A stretch of 39,703 nt of DNA from JBBDIK01 sp964640385 (GCA_964640385.1 CAZXFL010000018.1:1-39703); one strand, 5' to 3'. Positions 16,669 through 25,521 are shown, numbered from the stretch's first letter. Program-made: numbers and translations. Notes: generated from the letters alone by a model not told the origin.

Positions 16669-17868
16669 ATGAACCAGGGACGCCGCACGATCTACCGGAT
16701 CTCGCTGGCCCAGCTGCTGTCGGCCATCGGTGGAACGATGGCGGCCATCGCGCTCACCGCCGAGGTGTACAGGCAAACGAGTTCTGCGGTGTGGCTCTCG
16801 ATGGCGCTGCTCTTGACGTTCGGGATCTCGGGACTTCTTTCCCCGATCGCTGGCATGCTGGCGGATCGATTCGACCGCCGAAGGGTGATGGTGGTCTCGG
16901 ATCTCTGTAGCGCGGCGATCTGGTGTGTGCTTCTCCTGCGCGCCGACGTGGCCTGGCTTCTCACCTTCGGATTCCTCGCCTCGGTCGCGATCCTGCCATT
17001 CCGAGCCGCCTCTCGGGCGGCAGTACCCAACATCGTCGAGCCGGATGACCTTGGTTGGGCAAACGGCACCATGAGCACGGTCTGGCAGCTTGGCGCCGCC
17101 GCAGGGTTCGCGGCCGGTGGCATCATCACCGCCGCAGCCGGCCCGCGAGCGGCGTTCCTCATCAATGCGGGTTCATTCTTGCTGTCCGCCGCGATCGTCG
17201 CGAGGGCCCGGGGAAGCTTCCAGGAGACCGATGCGGCGGGGAGTCGCGCTCGATCGGGACATCCCTTCACTGGGCTGGCCGTGATCTGGCGCGAGCCGGG
17301 GTTGCGTTCACTGTTCGTGGTCTGGACGGTCCTCTACCTGACGATCGATATCGCACTCGTCGCTGACCTCCCGATCGCAACCCTGTTCGGCGCCGGCGTG
17401 GCGGGCTACGGGCTGATCAACGCCGTGTGGGCGGCCAGCGGGGTTGCCGGGGCGGTCATCGCCTCGCGGATAACGACTCGACGGTTCGAGCCGTGGGGCG
17501 TTCTCATCGGGACAGCAGGGATCGGTGTCGGGTACTTCGTGATCGCGTTTGCGCCAGCTCTTGGCGTTGTCCTGGTGGGAACGGCGATCGCCTCATCCAC
17601 GAACATGCTGGACGAGGTAGGCGGTTACGCGATCTTCCAGAGGAGCACCGAAGACGCAGTGCGCGGGCGGGTCTTCTCCACCATCAGCGGCGCGGGCCTC
17701 CTCGCGAATGCCACCGGCTTCGCTTTCGCTGGATTCATCACGGAAGCCATTGGGCCCCGCGGTACCTACGCAGTGGCGGCCGCGATTTCCCTTGCCATGG
17801 TCCCCTTCCTTCGCCCGCTGTTTCGAAGTCACCGTGCGGCCATGGAATCCGATCGTGCGGTCGCGTAG
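16669..17868 (+). CDS. MFS transporter, drug-exporter type
   Basis: The 399-residue protein has the twelve-helix pattern of the major facilitator superfamily. The loop between helices two and three reads GMLADRFDRRRVMVVSD, matching the G-x-x-x-D-R-x-x-R-R signature, and the central loop (RARGSFQETDAAGSRARSG) splits two six-helix halves. It resembles EntS/MdfA-like exporters, but the cargo cannot be predicted. The start is chosen at ATG 16669 rather than GTG 16663 from the promoter position. A structured hairpin lies 45 bases after the stop. Confidence 0.82.
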   Translation: MNQGRRTIYRISLAQLLSAIGGTMAAIALTAEVYRQTSSAVWLSMALLLTFGISGLLSPIAGMLADRFDRRRVMVVSDLCSAAIWCVLLLRADVAWLLTFGFLASVAILPFRAASRAAVPNIVEPDDLGWANGTMSTVWQLGAAAGFAAGGIITAAAGPRAAFLINAGSFLLSAAIVARARGSFQETDAAGSRARSGHPFTGLAVIWREPGLRSLFVVWTVLYLTIDIALVADLPIATLFGAGVAGYGLINAVWAASGVAGAVIASRITTRRFEPWGVLIGTAGIGVGYFVIAFAPALGVVLVGTAIASSTNMLDEVGGYAIFQRSTEDAVRGRVFSTISGAGLLANATGFAFAGFITEAIGPRGTYAVAAAISLAMVPFLRPLFRSHRAAMESDRAVA

Positions 17869-17912
17869 CGCTGCCAACCTCGCTGGCCTCGCCCTGTCGT
17901 CTCCCAACATGT

Positions 17913-17951
17913 CATCTCACATGGTGAGACCCAGTCTCGATATGTGAGATG
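17913..17951 (+). terminator. Nested hairpin after the MFS gene
   Basis: CATCTCACAT (17913-17922) pairs perfectly with ATGTGAGATG (17942-17951), and inside this GAGAC (17926-17930) pairs with GTCTC (17934-17938). The whole 39-base element is close to a perfect nested stem. It could be a terminator, although there is no T-tract, or a dyad operator bound by a repressor. The rest of the 169-base gap holds only the promoter of the next gene. Confidence 0.45.
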
Positions 17952-18024
17952 GCCTCCATCTCTCGCTCTTCCCGCGAGCACCCCTGATCGCCGAGCGCTG
18001 ACCCTCCGAGTGCCGACCCGCCGC

Positions 18025-18030
18025 TATCCT
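18025..18030 (+). promoter_or_regulatory. -10 box, leaderless promoter of the GNAT pair
   Basis: TATCCT is seven bases before the ATG at 18038, without a ribosome site. Confidence 0.55.
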
Positions 18031-18037
18031 GTCGCGC

Positions 18038-18544
18038 ATGGAGGACGTCATCATCACGCGAGCGGGCGTCGAGTGGGTCGACGACCTTGAGGAGGTGTGC
18101 CGGTCTCTCTTCGAAGCCGTCGCGAGCGCCGGTCCCGATGTTCCCGGTGTCCCGGCGCGTGACCTGGACCAGACGTGGGAACGCCGGCGCGCTAACTACG
18201 TCGAGTGGCTGGCCGAGCCCGGCGCGTTCGTCGTGATGGCGGAGACGGACGGCCGCGCCGTCGGGTACGCCCTGGTTCGCACCTATGAGGAGCTCGACGG
18301 ATGGGACAGCGACGGGCCACTCGCCGAGCTCGAGAGCCTGGCGGTCCTTCCCGACCACCGCGCGCGCGGCATCGGGAAGCAGCTCGTCGGGGCGGTCGAG
18401 GCGCAGCTACGCGGGGTCGGCGTTCGGGCGTTGCTGATCGGCACGGGCGCCGGCAATCATGATGCGATCCGTTTCTTCGCAGGGCTGGGCCACACCCACT
18501 GGGCCAACCAGTTCCTCGGCCGTATCCCGGACGAGCCACGATGA
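18038..18544 (+). CDS. GNAT-family N-acetyltransferase (first of a tandem pair)
   Basis: The 168-residue protein is a single GNAT domain. The acetyl-CoA site is seen as LESLAVLPDHRARGIGKQLV (motif A, R-x-x-G-x-G/A) about residues 98-117, preceded by the strand AVGYALVRTYEEL and followed by NHDAIRFFAGLGH (motif B). The substrate is unknown. It overlaps the next gene by four bases and the two proteins share the AELESLAVLPDxRAxGIG block and similar N- and C-termini, so they arose by tandem duplication. Confidence 0.85.
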   Translation: MEDVIITRAGVEWVDDLEEVCRSLFEAVASAGPDVPGVPARDLDQTWERRRANYVEWLAEPGAFVVMAETDGRAVGYALVRTYEELDGWDSDGPLAELESLAVLPDHRARGIGKQLVGAVEAQLRGVGVRALLIGTGAGNHDAIRFFAGLGHTHWANQFLGRIPDEPR

Positions 18545-19068
18545 GTGAGGTCGTCACGATCACGTGCGCGGGAGTTGAGCGGCTCCCGGATATCGAACCG
18601 GTGTGGTGGACGCTGCACCAGCATCACATCGACACCGATCACCCCCGTCACGCGAAGCTCCGGGCAGAACGCCAGACGTGGGAGAGCCGGAGTCCGCAGT
18701 TCGCCGACCTCCTACAGAAACCCGACGCGTTCCTCGTTCTGGCCGAGGGCGACGCGGCCCGCGACGAAGTCGTCGGCTACGCGCTGGTCCATTTCCAGAG
18801 CTCCGCGGGCAACTGGCGCATCACCGGCGAACGCTACGCCGAACTCGAGAGCCTCGCGGTGCTTCCGGACTTTCGGGCTCAGGGCATCGGCGAGCGCATG
18901 ATGGAGGCGATCTTTGTGCGGATGCGCGAGCTCAGCGTCGCGGAGCTGAGTGTGCGCGTGGTCCATGCCAACGAGGGAGGCAACAGCTTCTACCAGCGCT
19001 TGGGATTTCAGCCCTGGCACGCGACGTACGCGGGCCCGATCCCCGACGCGCCGAGCGAACCGAGCTAG
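18541..19068 (+). CDS. GNAT-family N-acetyltransferase (second of a tandem pair)
   Basis: The 175-residue protein has the GNAT acetyl-CoA motif LESLAVLPDFRAQGIGERMM, the preceding EVVGYALVHFQSS strand and the ANEGGNSFYQRLGF helix-strand of motif B. Its start overlaps the stop of the paralogue (ATGA), so both are made from one message and may form a heterodimer or act on related substrates. Its stop interlocks with that of the convergent histidine kinase (CTAG, a four-base overlap). Confidence 0.85.
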   Translation: MSEVVTITCAGVERLPDIEPVWWTLHQHHIDTDHPRHAKLRAERQTWESRSPQFADLLQKPDAFLVLAEGDAARDEVVGYALVHFQSSAGNWRITGERYAELESLAVLPDFRAQGIGERMMEAIFVRMRELSVAELSVRVVHANEGGNSFYQRLGFQPWHATYAGPIPDAPSEPS

Positions 19069-20345
19069 CGCGACTCGGGCACCAGCACTGCGAACCGGGC
19101 GCCGCCGGACCCCGCACGGGTCTGAGCCTCGATGCGGCCCCCGAGCGCCTCGGTGATGCGCCGGGCCAGCGTAAGCCCGAGTCCGGCTCCCGCCCCCGCG
19201 CCGGCGCCCGTCCGCGCGGGATCCCCCCTCCAGAACGGGTCGAACACCCGGGCGAGATCCTCCGGCGGGATGCCCTCGCCGGTGTCTTCGACGGCAACTT
19301 CCAGAGCCCCGCTCCTGCGCACGGCCTCGACCGTCACGGTCCCGTCGGCCGGCGTGTGTCGGATCGCGTTCGAGACGAGATTCTGGAGGACGCGTTCCAG
19401 GCGCGGCGAGCACAGCGCGTCGCCGGCACCGGTGAGCCGGGTCCGCAGCTCCAGTCCCTTCCGGCTCGCCTCCGGCTCGCAGGTCGCGAGCGCCGATGCT
19501 ACGGCATCCTTCAGCCGCACCCGCGCCGTCTCGCGCTCGATCGCGCCCGCGTCGAGCTGCGCCAGTTCGAACAGGTCGTCCACCAACGTCGACAAGGCGG
19601 TGACCGAGGTGCGCATCTCGCCGGCGTATCGTCGCATCGACGGCGGATCCTCCACGATGCCGTCGTCGATCGCCTCGACCATCGCGCGCAACGAGGCCAA
19701 AGGTGTCCGCAGGTCGTGCGAGACCGCGGTCATCAGGTCCCGGCGGGTTTGTTCCACCGAGCGCTCGCGCGCGATCGCCGCTTCGAGCTGGGCGGCCATC
19801 TCATCCAGCGTCGTCGCGAGCGTGTCCAGCTCGGGCCCGCCGTCGACGGCGCCAACCCGCGCGGACAGATCGCCCTCACCCAGCGAACGAGCGGTCTCGG
19901 CAAGGTGGTCGATGGTCTTCGTAGAAGACCGTGCGATGACGATCCCCGCGCCGATGCCGGCGCCGACCGCGTAGATGAGCGCGATGGCGGTGAACGTGAG
20001 GTCGTGTTCGCTGACGAACATCAGCCGGGCGAGCACCGCGAGGTTCGCGAGCGCGACCACCGCACCGATCACCGCGACGGCGATCATCCTGGCGCGGATC
20101 GACGAGCGCGCGAGCAACGGCCGGGCGACGGCGACGGCAACCACCGTCGCCAGCACGGCGGGGATCAACATCAGCGTGAGGTTCCACAGGTCGGTCGAGG
20201 GCATCCCAGTTATGGCACCGGCCGCTAAAGTTCCGAGAGCGCCGGCCAGCGCGACCAGCGCGATCAAAACGAGCGGGCGCCAGCCCCTCACGAACGCCAG
20301 CCCGCCGTCGGCGGCCGGGTCACGGCTCGAACCGGTAGCCGACAC
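19065..20345 (-). CDS. Membrane sensor histidine kinase
   Basis: The 426-residue protein has four predicted membrane helices (about residues 24-45, 55-78, 87-110, 117-139), a HAMP linker (140-190), a dimerisation/phosphoacceptor helix with His210 in SHDLRTPLASLRAM, and a complete ATPase domain: N-box LQNLVSNAIRHTPADGTV, then DTGEGIPPEDLARVFDPF, and GLGLTLARRI. The sensory part is compact, with almost no extracytoplasmic loop, so it probably senses a membrane or intramembrane cue. Its GTG start lies 26 bases inside the response regulator gene, so the two are coupled and must be cognate partners. The signal is unknown. Confidence 0.88.
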   Translation of the reverse strand: MSATGSSRDPAADGGLAFVRGWRPLVLIALVALAGALGTLAAGAITGMPSTDLWNLTLMLIPAVLATVVAVAVARPLLARSSIRARMIAVAVIGAVVALANLAVLARLMFVSEHDLTFTAIALIYAVGAGIGAGIVIARSSTKTIDHLAETARSLGEGDLSARVGAVDGGPELDTLATTLDEMAAQLEAAIARERSVEQTRRDLMTAVSHDLRTPLASLRAMVEAIDDGIVEDPPSMRRYAGEMRTSVTALSTLVDDLFELAQLDAGAIERETARVRLKDAVASALATCEPEASRKGLELRTRLTGAGDALCSPRLERVLQNLVSNAIRHTPADGTVTVEAVRRSGALEVAVEDTGEGIPPEDLARVFDPFWRGDPARTGAGAGAGAGLGLTLARRITEALGGRIEAQTRAGSGGARFAVLVPESR

Positions 20346-21012
20346 CCCAGACGGTGATCAGGTGCTTGGGGCTCGACGGGTCCTGCTCGATCTTCTCGCG
20401 CAAGCGCCGGATGTGGACCGTGACGGTCGACGCGTCGCCGTGCCACGCGAAGTCCCATACCTCTTCTAGGAGCTGGATGCGCGAGAACACGACGCCGGGG
20501 TTAGACGCGAGCAGGTGCAGCAGATCGAACTCCTTGCGCGTGAGCCGGGCGGGAGCACCGTTCACGAGAACCTCTCTCTTCTGTGAGTCGATCCGCAGGT
20601 CCGAGAACTCGAGGACGTCGTCTTCCGGGATCTCGCCTGCTCGCGCCCCGGCCCGACGCAGGACCGCGCGGACGCGGGCCACCACTTCACGCGGGGAGAA
20701 CGGCTTGACGATGTAATCGTCGGCACCGAGTTCCAGACCCACGATGCGATCGGTCTCCTCGCCCTTGGCCGTGAGCATGATCACCGCCGGCGCGCTCTTG
20801 CCGCGCATCTGGCGGAACACCTCCATGCCGTCGATCTTCGGCAGCATCAGGTCAAGGAGCACGAGGTCGGGCTGCGCCGCCCGGAAGGAATCCAGCGCGG
20901 CCTGTCCGTCCTCGGCCGTGTCGACGTCGAACCCCTCCTTGGCCAGGTACCGGGCGAGAACCTCCCGGACCATCGGTTCGTCGTCCACCACGAGTACGCG
21001 CGCCTCGGTCAT
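20320..21012 (-). CDS. OmpR/PhoB-family response regulator
   Basis: The 230-residue protein has a receiver domain (acidic pair Asp10/Asp11, phosphoacceptor Asp54 in VLLDLMLPKIDG, conserved Thr in MLTAKGEE, Lys in DDYIVKPFSP) and a C-terminal winged-helix DNA-binding domain with LTRKEFDLLHLLASNPGVVFSR and VTVHIRRLREKIE. When phosphorylated by the downstream kinase it should bind direct-repeat sites. ATG 21012 is chosen because the receiver starts right there; the frame is open to 21093. It is the first gene of the two-component operon. Confidence 0.9.
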   Translation of the reverse strand: MTEARVLVVDDEPMVREVLARYLAKEGFDVDTAEDGQAALDSFRAAQPDLVLLDLMLPKIDGMEVFRQMRGKSAPAVIMLTAKGEETDRIVGLELGADDYIVKPFSPREVVARVRAVLRRAGARAGEIPEDDVLEFSDLRIDSQKREVLVNGAPARLTRKEFDLLHLLASNPGVVFSRIQLLEEVWDFAWHGDASTVTVHIRRLREKIEQDPSSPKHLITVWGVGYRFEP

Positions 21013-21145
21013 GTCCTCATCATGAACCCGAAACCTTGCGGAAGTGTTTCCAGAACATGGCTCTCCGGGCACGGTAGCTGCGATTTCAGGCATGGGGAAG
21101 ACCTCCGTAATGGCCTCGCAAGCTCCGGGGCGTCAGACTGCAGCG

Positions 21146-21787
21146 ATGCCCGATGTCGTGCTGCCGGTCCTGAACGAGGCGGAGGCCCTGCCGTGGGTGC
21201 TCGGGAGGATGCCCGACGGGTACCGGCCGATCGTCACCGACAACGGCTCGACGGACTGCAGCGGCGAGCTTGCGCGCGATCTCGGTGCGACGGTCGTGTC
21301 CGAACTCGATCCGGGATTCGGGGCCGCGTGTTTCGCGGGCTTGCAAGAGGCCACCGACGAGGTTGTCTGCTTCATGGACTGCGACGGGTCGCTCGATCCG
21401 CGCGACCTTCCGCTCGTTGCCGATCCGATCGTCGCCGGCGACGCGGACCTCGTCCTGGGCGAACGTGTCCCCGAGCGCGGCGCGTGGCCGTTGCATGCGC
21501 GGCTCGCGAACCGGTTCCTGGCGTGGGAGGTTCGGCGGCGAACCGGCAACGGCGTTCGTGACCTGGGGCCGATGCGGGCCGCCCGCCGTGAGGCCTTGCT
21601 CGCGCTCGGCATCCGCGACCGCCGGTTCGGCTGGCCGTTGGAGATGGTGCTGCGCGCCGCGGAAGCCGGATGGCGGATCGACGAGGTACCGGTCCCGTAC
21701 CGCGCGCGTTCCGGCCGTTCGAAGGTTACCGGTACGGTCCGCGGCACGCTGCGGGCTACACGCGACATGAGCAGGGCGCTGCGGTGA
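21146..21787 (+). CDS. Family 2 glycosyltransferase, soluble
   Basis: The 213-residue protein is a GT-A fold family 2 glycosyltransferase: VVLPVLNEAEALPWVL, the TDNGSTDCSGELAR nucleotide-binding segment, and the metal-binding CFMDCDGSLDPRDL. It lacks the C-terminal membrane helices of dolichyl-phosphate mannose synthases, like the short GT2 proteins annotated as TIGR04283 and often found beside TIGR04282. It is the first of six genes overlapping by four bases each. A CAGACT hexamer six bases before the ATG may be a weak -10 box. The frame is open upstream to 21044, but the family starts here. Confidence 0.8.
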   Translation: MPDVVLPVLNEAEALPWVLGRMPDGYRPIVTDNGSTDCSGELARDLGATVVSELDPGFGAACFAGLQEATDEVVCFMDCDGSLDPRDLPLVADPIVAGDADLVLGERVPERGAWPLHARLANRFLAWEVRRRTGNGVRDLGPMRAARREALLALGIRDRRFGWPLEMVLRAAEAGWRIDEVPVPYRARSGRSKVTGTVRGTLRATRDMSRALR

Positions 21788-22461
21788 ACGACGACGTGAA
21801 ACTGCTGGTGATCGCCAAGGCGCCGGTGCCGGGAGAGGCGAAGACGCGGCTGTCCCCACCCTGTACGCCGGAACAGGCAGCGGCGCTCGCGGAGGCGGCG
21901 CTGCGGGACACGCTCGCCGCGGCGGCCGGCGTTCTCGCGGCGCGGCGGGTGCTCGTGCTCGACGGTGAACCGGGTGGATGGATGCGTGACGGCTTCGACG
22001 TCATCGCGCAGCGCGGTGATGCGCTCGACGCGCGTCTGGCGTCTGCGTTCGAAGACGCGGGCTCGGGACCCGCGCTCCTGATCGGCATGGACACCCCGCA
22101 GATCGATCCCGAGATGCTTGCAGCAGCCGCGACGCTGTTGGTCGCCGACGGCTCCGATGCCGTCATCGGTGAAGCGCTCGACGGTGGCTACTGGGCGATC
22201 GGTCTCCGCCGGCCGGACCGGCGGGTGTTCGAAGGGGTGCCGATGAGCCGTGACGACACGGTCGCGCATCAGCGTGAGCGGTTCCGGCGTCTGGGCTTCC
22301 GATGGGAGGAATTGCCGTTGCTCCAGGACGTAGACGTCATGGACGACGCGGTGCAGGTCGCCGTGCAGGCGCCACGGTCGCGGTTCGCTGCGGCGGTCGA
22401 TGCGGTCATGCGTGAGATCGACGGTGGGCGGGGTACCGGACCGGGGGGCGACGGGGCGTGA
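21784..22461 (+). CDS. DUF2064/TIGR04282-type nucleotidyl- or glycosyltransferase
   Basis: The 225-residue protein begins with the family signature LLVIAKAPVPGEAKTRLSP and contains LLIGMDTPQIDPEML (the G-x-D-x-P motif) and EALDGGYWAIGLRRP. It resembles CofC/MobA-like nucleotidyltransferases in fold; database names call it an arsenosugar-type transferase, but nothing here points to arsenic. Substrate unknown. Its GTG start overlaps the GT2 stop (GTGA at 21784-21787) and its own stop overlaps the molybdoenzyme start. Confidence 0.8.
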   Translation: MNDDVKLLVIAKAPVPGEAKTRLSPPCTPEQAAALAEAALRDTLAAAAGVLAARRVLVLDGEPGGWMRDGFDVIAQRGDALDARLASAFEDAGSGPALLIGMDTPQIDPEMLAAAATLLVADGSDAVIGEALDGGYWAIGLRRPDRRVFEGVPMSRDDTVAHQRERFRRLGFRWEELPLLQDVDVMDDAVQVAVQAPRSRFAAAVDAVMREIDGGRGTGPGGDGA

Positions 22462-23684
22462 AGCTGGACGATCGGCTGCGGGAGGTGTCGGCGAAGACCC
22501 CGCGCGTCGGTCCATTGAAGGAAGACGCGTTCGCGAGCGAGCTGCACGACCGACGGATCGCGGCGATCCTCGGTTTGGCGCTCGGGGTCGCGTTCACGAT
22601 CTGTTTCCTGACCGGGTTGCTGTCCTACCTGATCCAGCGTCCTCCGTCGTGGTTCGCTTGGCCGCCGCGACCGGCGGGCCTGTACCGGGTCACCCAAGGC
22701 CTGCACGTCGCCACCGGCATCGCCGCTATCCCGCTGCTTCTCGCGAAACTCTGGACCGTCTACCCGAAGTTCTTCCGGTTCCCGCCGGTCGAGGGCGTCA
22801 CACATCTCGTCGAGCGGATCTCGCTCCTGCCGCTGGTCGGCGGCAGCGTTTTCCTGCTGTTCAGCGGCGTCGCGAGCATCACCCGCTGGAACCCGTGGCC
22901 GTTCTCGTTCCCGCCGGCGCACTTCTGGGCGGCGTGGGTCACGATCGGCGCCTTGATCGTGCACGTCGGTGCGAAGGCGGCGCTCCTTCGCCCGGCGCTC
23001 CGACGCGTCTCCTACTCGCCCGCCGCCGAGCCGACGGCGTCGAACGCCGAGGGCTCGGATGCGGCACGCGAGGCCGGCCGGTCGCCGGTCTCTCGTCGCG
23101 GGTTCCTGTGGACCGCTGCCGCGGCAACGGGCGTGCTTACGCTGGTGACGGTCGGGCAGACCGTCCGTCCGCTCGAGTGGCTCGGTCTCCTCGCCCCCCG
23201 CAAACCATCCGTCGGGCCGCAGGGCTTCCCGGTGAACAAGACGGCCGGCTCGGCCGGCGTAACCGAGGCCGCGACCGATCCGGACTACCGGCTCCTCGTC
23301 GAGGGCAACGTGCGGACACCGCTGTCGCTCTCGCTCGACGAGCTGCGCGCCCTGCCACAGGGCGAGGCGACCTTGCCGATCGCGTGTGTCGACGGTTGGA
23401 GCGCGAACGTGCACTGGCGGGGGGTCCCGGTGGCCGCGCTCCTCGAGATGGCGGGCGCTCCCACGAAAGCGGAGGCCGTCGTGCGATCGCTACAGGACCA
23501 GTCGCGTGCGTACTCGAACGCCGAGCTGAACGTCTCGCACGCGCACGATCCCGACACGTTGCTCGCGCTCGAGTGCAACGGGCAGCCGCTCGACATCGAC
23601 CACGGCTTTCCGGTCCGCTTGATCGGACCCAACCGTCCGGGCGTCATGCAGACCAAGTGGGTCGAGCGGATGGTGGTGACGTGA
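22458..23684 (+). CDS. Membrane-anchored sulfite-oxidase-type molybdoenzyme with cytochrome-b-like N-terminus
   Basis: The 408-residue protein joins two modules. Residues 35-175 hold four membrane helices with histidines (His83, His116, His155, His169) that could bind heme. Residues 275-405 are a molybdopterin-binding oxidoreductase domain of the sulfite oxidase family: LPIACVDGWSANVHWRGVPV places the molybdenum ligand at Cys310, and FPVRLIGPNRPGVMQTKWV is the typical end. Between them, SRRGFLWTAAAATGVLTLV (212-230) is a twin-arginine-like motif before a fifth helix, suggesting that the catalytic domain is exported folded after Sec insertion of the first helices. Substrate unknown. MoeA and MoaC genes lie 10 kb away. 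Confidence 0.8.
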   Translation: MKLDDRLREVSAKTPRVGPLKEDAFASELHDRRIAAILGLALGVAFTICFLTGLLSYLIQRPPSWFAWPPRPAGLYRVTQGLHVATGIAAIPLLLAKLWTVYPKFFRFPPVEGVTHLVERISLLPLVGGSVFLLFSGVASITRWNPWPFSFPPAHFWAAWVTIGALIVHVGAKAALLRPALRRVSYSPAAEPTASNAEGSDAAREAGRSPVSRRGFLWTAAAATGVLTLVTVGQTVRPLEWLGLLAPRKPSVGPQGFPVNKTAGSAGVTEAATDPDYRLLVEGNVRTPLSLSLDELRALPQGEATLPIACVDGWSANVHWRGVPVAALLEMAGAPTKAEAVVRSLQDQSRAYSNAELNVSHAHDPDTLLALECNGQPLDIDHGFPVRLIGPNRPGVMQTKWVERMVVT

Positions 23685-24181
23685 GTCGCCCGGCGGGGAA
23701 CGGAACGCGGGGCCGCAGGCCGAGGGCGGCGTCGCCGGCGACCGGCCCCGACGGCGAGCGCTACGGGCCGCTGTTCTGGGCCTGCGTGGCCGCGGGGTGG
23801 AGCTTGATGGCGTTCGGCGTCTGGGGCGTGTTCAAGCAGGCGAGCGCGACGCAACCCCTGGCGTTCGGCGCTTACGTCGTCGGGGCGGCGGTGGTCCACG
23901 ATGCGATCATCGCGCCGCTCGTGTGCCTGGCCGGGTGGCTGGTGGCGCGTCGAGCCAGCGAACCCGCCCGGCCCGCCATCCGGTTCGGGCTCATCCTCAC
24001 CGGCGTGACCGTACTCTTCTCGATGCCGTTCGTGGCGGGATGGGGGCGCCTGCCGGACAACCCGAGCCTGCTTCCGAGCAACTACGCTCTCGGGCTGATG
24101 GCCATCCTGATCGTGGTGTGGATCGTGACCGGGGCGTTGCTGCTGCGGGCCTCGCGGGCCTCGGGGAGGCGAGCTCCATGA
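23681..24181 (+). CDS. Small four-helix membrane protein
   Basis: The 166-residue protein has a 25-residue polar, Arg/Gly-rich N-terminus and four hydrophobic segments, with ACVAAGWSLMAFGVWGVF and HDAIIAPLVCLAGWLVAR at the first two. No family is recognised. Its GTG overlaps the molybdoenzyme stop (GTGA) and its stop overlaps the next start (ATGA), so it is made with the molybdoenzyme and might be its membrane partner; that is inference from position only. Confidence 0.7.
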   Translation: MSRPAGNGTRGRRPRAASPATGPDGERYGPLFWACVAAGWSLMAFGVWGVFKQASATQPLAFGAYVVGAAVVHDAIIAPLVCLAGWLVARRASEPARPAIRFGLILTGVTVLFSMPFVAGWGRLPDNPSLLPSNYALGLMAILIVVWIVTGALLLRASRASGRRAP

Positions 24182-25521
24182 CCGGCGAGGACATCGGGGA
24201 CCTTGAGGAGAGCCCGACCGAAGGTTCCGCCGCGCCGACCGGCAGACGGTTGACGTCCACGGTCCTCCCGGTTGCGGCGTGGGCGGTGCTGATCGTTGCC
24301 GCCTGGGCGTGGGGAACCAGGATCAACGCCGCGACCGGCGGGCGGATGCTGGTCGATGCTCCACCCCTAACCGGCGTGTTCCGGGTTCTGATCACGCCCT
24401 GGGTGCTCGCCCCGATCGGCGTCGCCATCGCCGGTGTGTGGGTGGGCCCGCGACTCGCGCGGAGCCTGCCTTGGCGGAGGTTGCTCATCGCAGCGACCGC
24501 GGGGGCGGCTCTGTGGGCGATCGCGCTGGCACTCGCACGCGGACCCGGGTGGGTGCTGCGTCCCGTCGAGAACCAGCTCGACTACCTCGCCGCCGTTTCC
24601 GGCGTCGGCTCGCCGGGCGAGTTCCTCGAGACCTTCACCGAGCGCATCGCTTCCTACCCTTCGCATGTGCGTTCCCACCCCCCGGGCATGGTGCTGCTGC
24701 TCTGGGGGGTGGGGAAGGCGGGGCTCGGCGGCGCGGGCTGGGCAGGCGCGCTCGACATCATCGGGGGCGTGCTCGCGGTTCCCGCAGTGCTGCTCGCCGT
24801 CCGTGATTTGGCGAACGAGGTGAACGTCCGGGCGGTCGCGCCGTTCCTGATGCTGGCTCCGGGGGCCCTGTGGGTCGCGACGTCGGCGGACGCGCTGTAC
24901 ACGGGCGTCGCCGCGTGGGCGGTCGCGCTGATCGTGCTCGCGACCGGCCGAGAAGGACGAAGGAGCGTCCTTCTCGCGGCTGCTGGTGGTCTGTTGCTCG
25001 GCATCGGGTTGTTCCTGTCCTACGGCCTGGTGCTCATCGCCCTCATCCCGATCGCGGTCGCATGGGGCCGTCGGACGTGGCGCCCGCTGGCGATCGCGGC
25101 CGGTGGCGTCGCTGTGGTCGTCGTGGTCTTCTCCGAGGCCGGGTTCTGGTGGGTCGACGGACTCCTGGCTACCCGCGAGCAGTACGTCCTTGGGATCGCT
25201 CGTTACCGCCCCTACGTCTACTTCCTCGTCGCGAACCTCGCGGCCTTGGCGATCGCGGTCGGTCCCGCGACGGCGGCTGGACTCGCCCGCCTGCGGGACC
25301 GGCGCCTCTGGCTGCTCGTCGGCCCGGCGCTGGCCGCGGTTGCCCTGGCGGACATCTCAGGTTTGTCGAAGGCCGAGGTCGAGCGCATCTGGCTTCCCTT
25401 CGTCGTCTGGCTGCTCGTCGCCTGTGCGCCGCTCGCTCGCTCACCGCGCGCTCGCGTGTGGCTCGGATCGCAGGCCGCGCTCGCGCTCGCCGTTCAGGTC
25501 GGGGTGCGGACGCCGTGGTGA
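24178..25521 (+). CDS. Polytopic membrane protein, possible GT-C glycosyltransferase
   Basis: The 447-residue protein has about eleven membrane segments. Between helices three and four lies a large loop with ENQLDYLAAVSGVGSPGEFL and SYPSHVRSHPPG, which resembles the substrate loop of GT-C-like membrane proteins, and later LSKAEVERIWLPFVVWL, a pattern seen in uncharacterised actinobacterial glycosyltransferase-like proteins. The N-terminal 20 residues are acidic. It overlaps both neighbours by four bases. Transferring the sugar made by the downstream epimerase is a reasonable guess. Confidence 0.65.
   Translation: MTGEDIGDLEESPTEGSAAPTGRRLTSTVLPVAAWAVLIVAAWAWGTRINAATGGRMLVDAPPLTGVFRVLITPWVLAPIGVAIAGVWVGPRLARSLPWRRLLIAATAGAALWAIALALARGPGWVLRPVENQLDYLAAVSGVGSPGEFLETFTERIASYPSHVRSHPPGMVLLLWGVGKAGLGGAGWAGALDIIGGVLAVPAVLLAVRDLANEVNVRAVAPFLMLAPGALWVATSADALYTGVAAWAVALIVLATGREGRRSVLLAAAGGLLLGIGLFLSYGLVLIALIPIAVAWGRRTWRPLAIAAGGVAVVVVVFSEAGFWWVDGLLATREQYVLGIARYRPYVYFLVANLAALAIAVGPATAAGLARLRDRRLWLLVGPALAAVALADISGLSKAEVERIWLPFVVWLLVACAPLARSPRARVWLGSQAALALAVQVGVRTPW

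Noticed and set aside
21146..22461. Arsenosugar biosynthesis genes
   Set aside because: The two transferases resemble families given that name in databases, but no arsenic methyltransferase or radical SAM enzyme is nearby, so the name is not supported here.
22400..23680. Long plus-strand frame in front of the small membrane protein at 23681
   Set aside because: It lies in the wrong frame of the DUF2064 and molybdoenzyme genes and is Arg/Pro-rich without motifs; only the part from GTG 23681 looks like protein.
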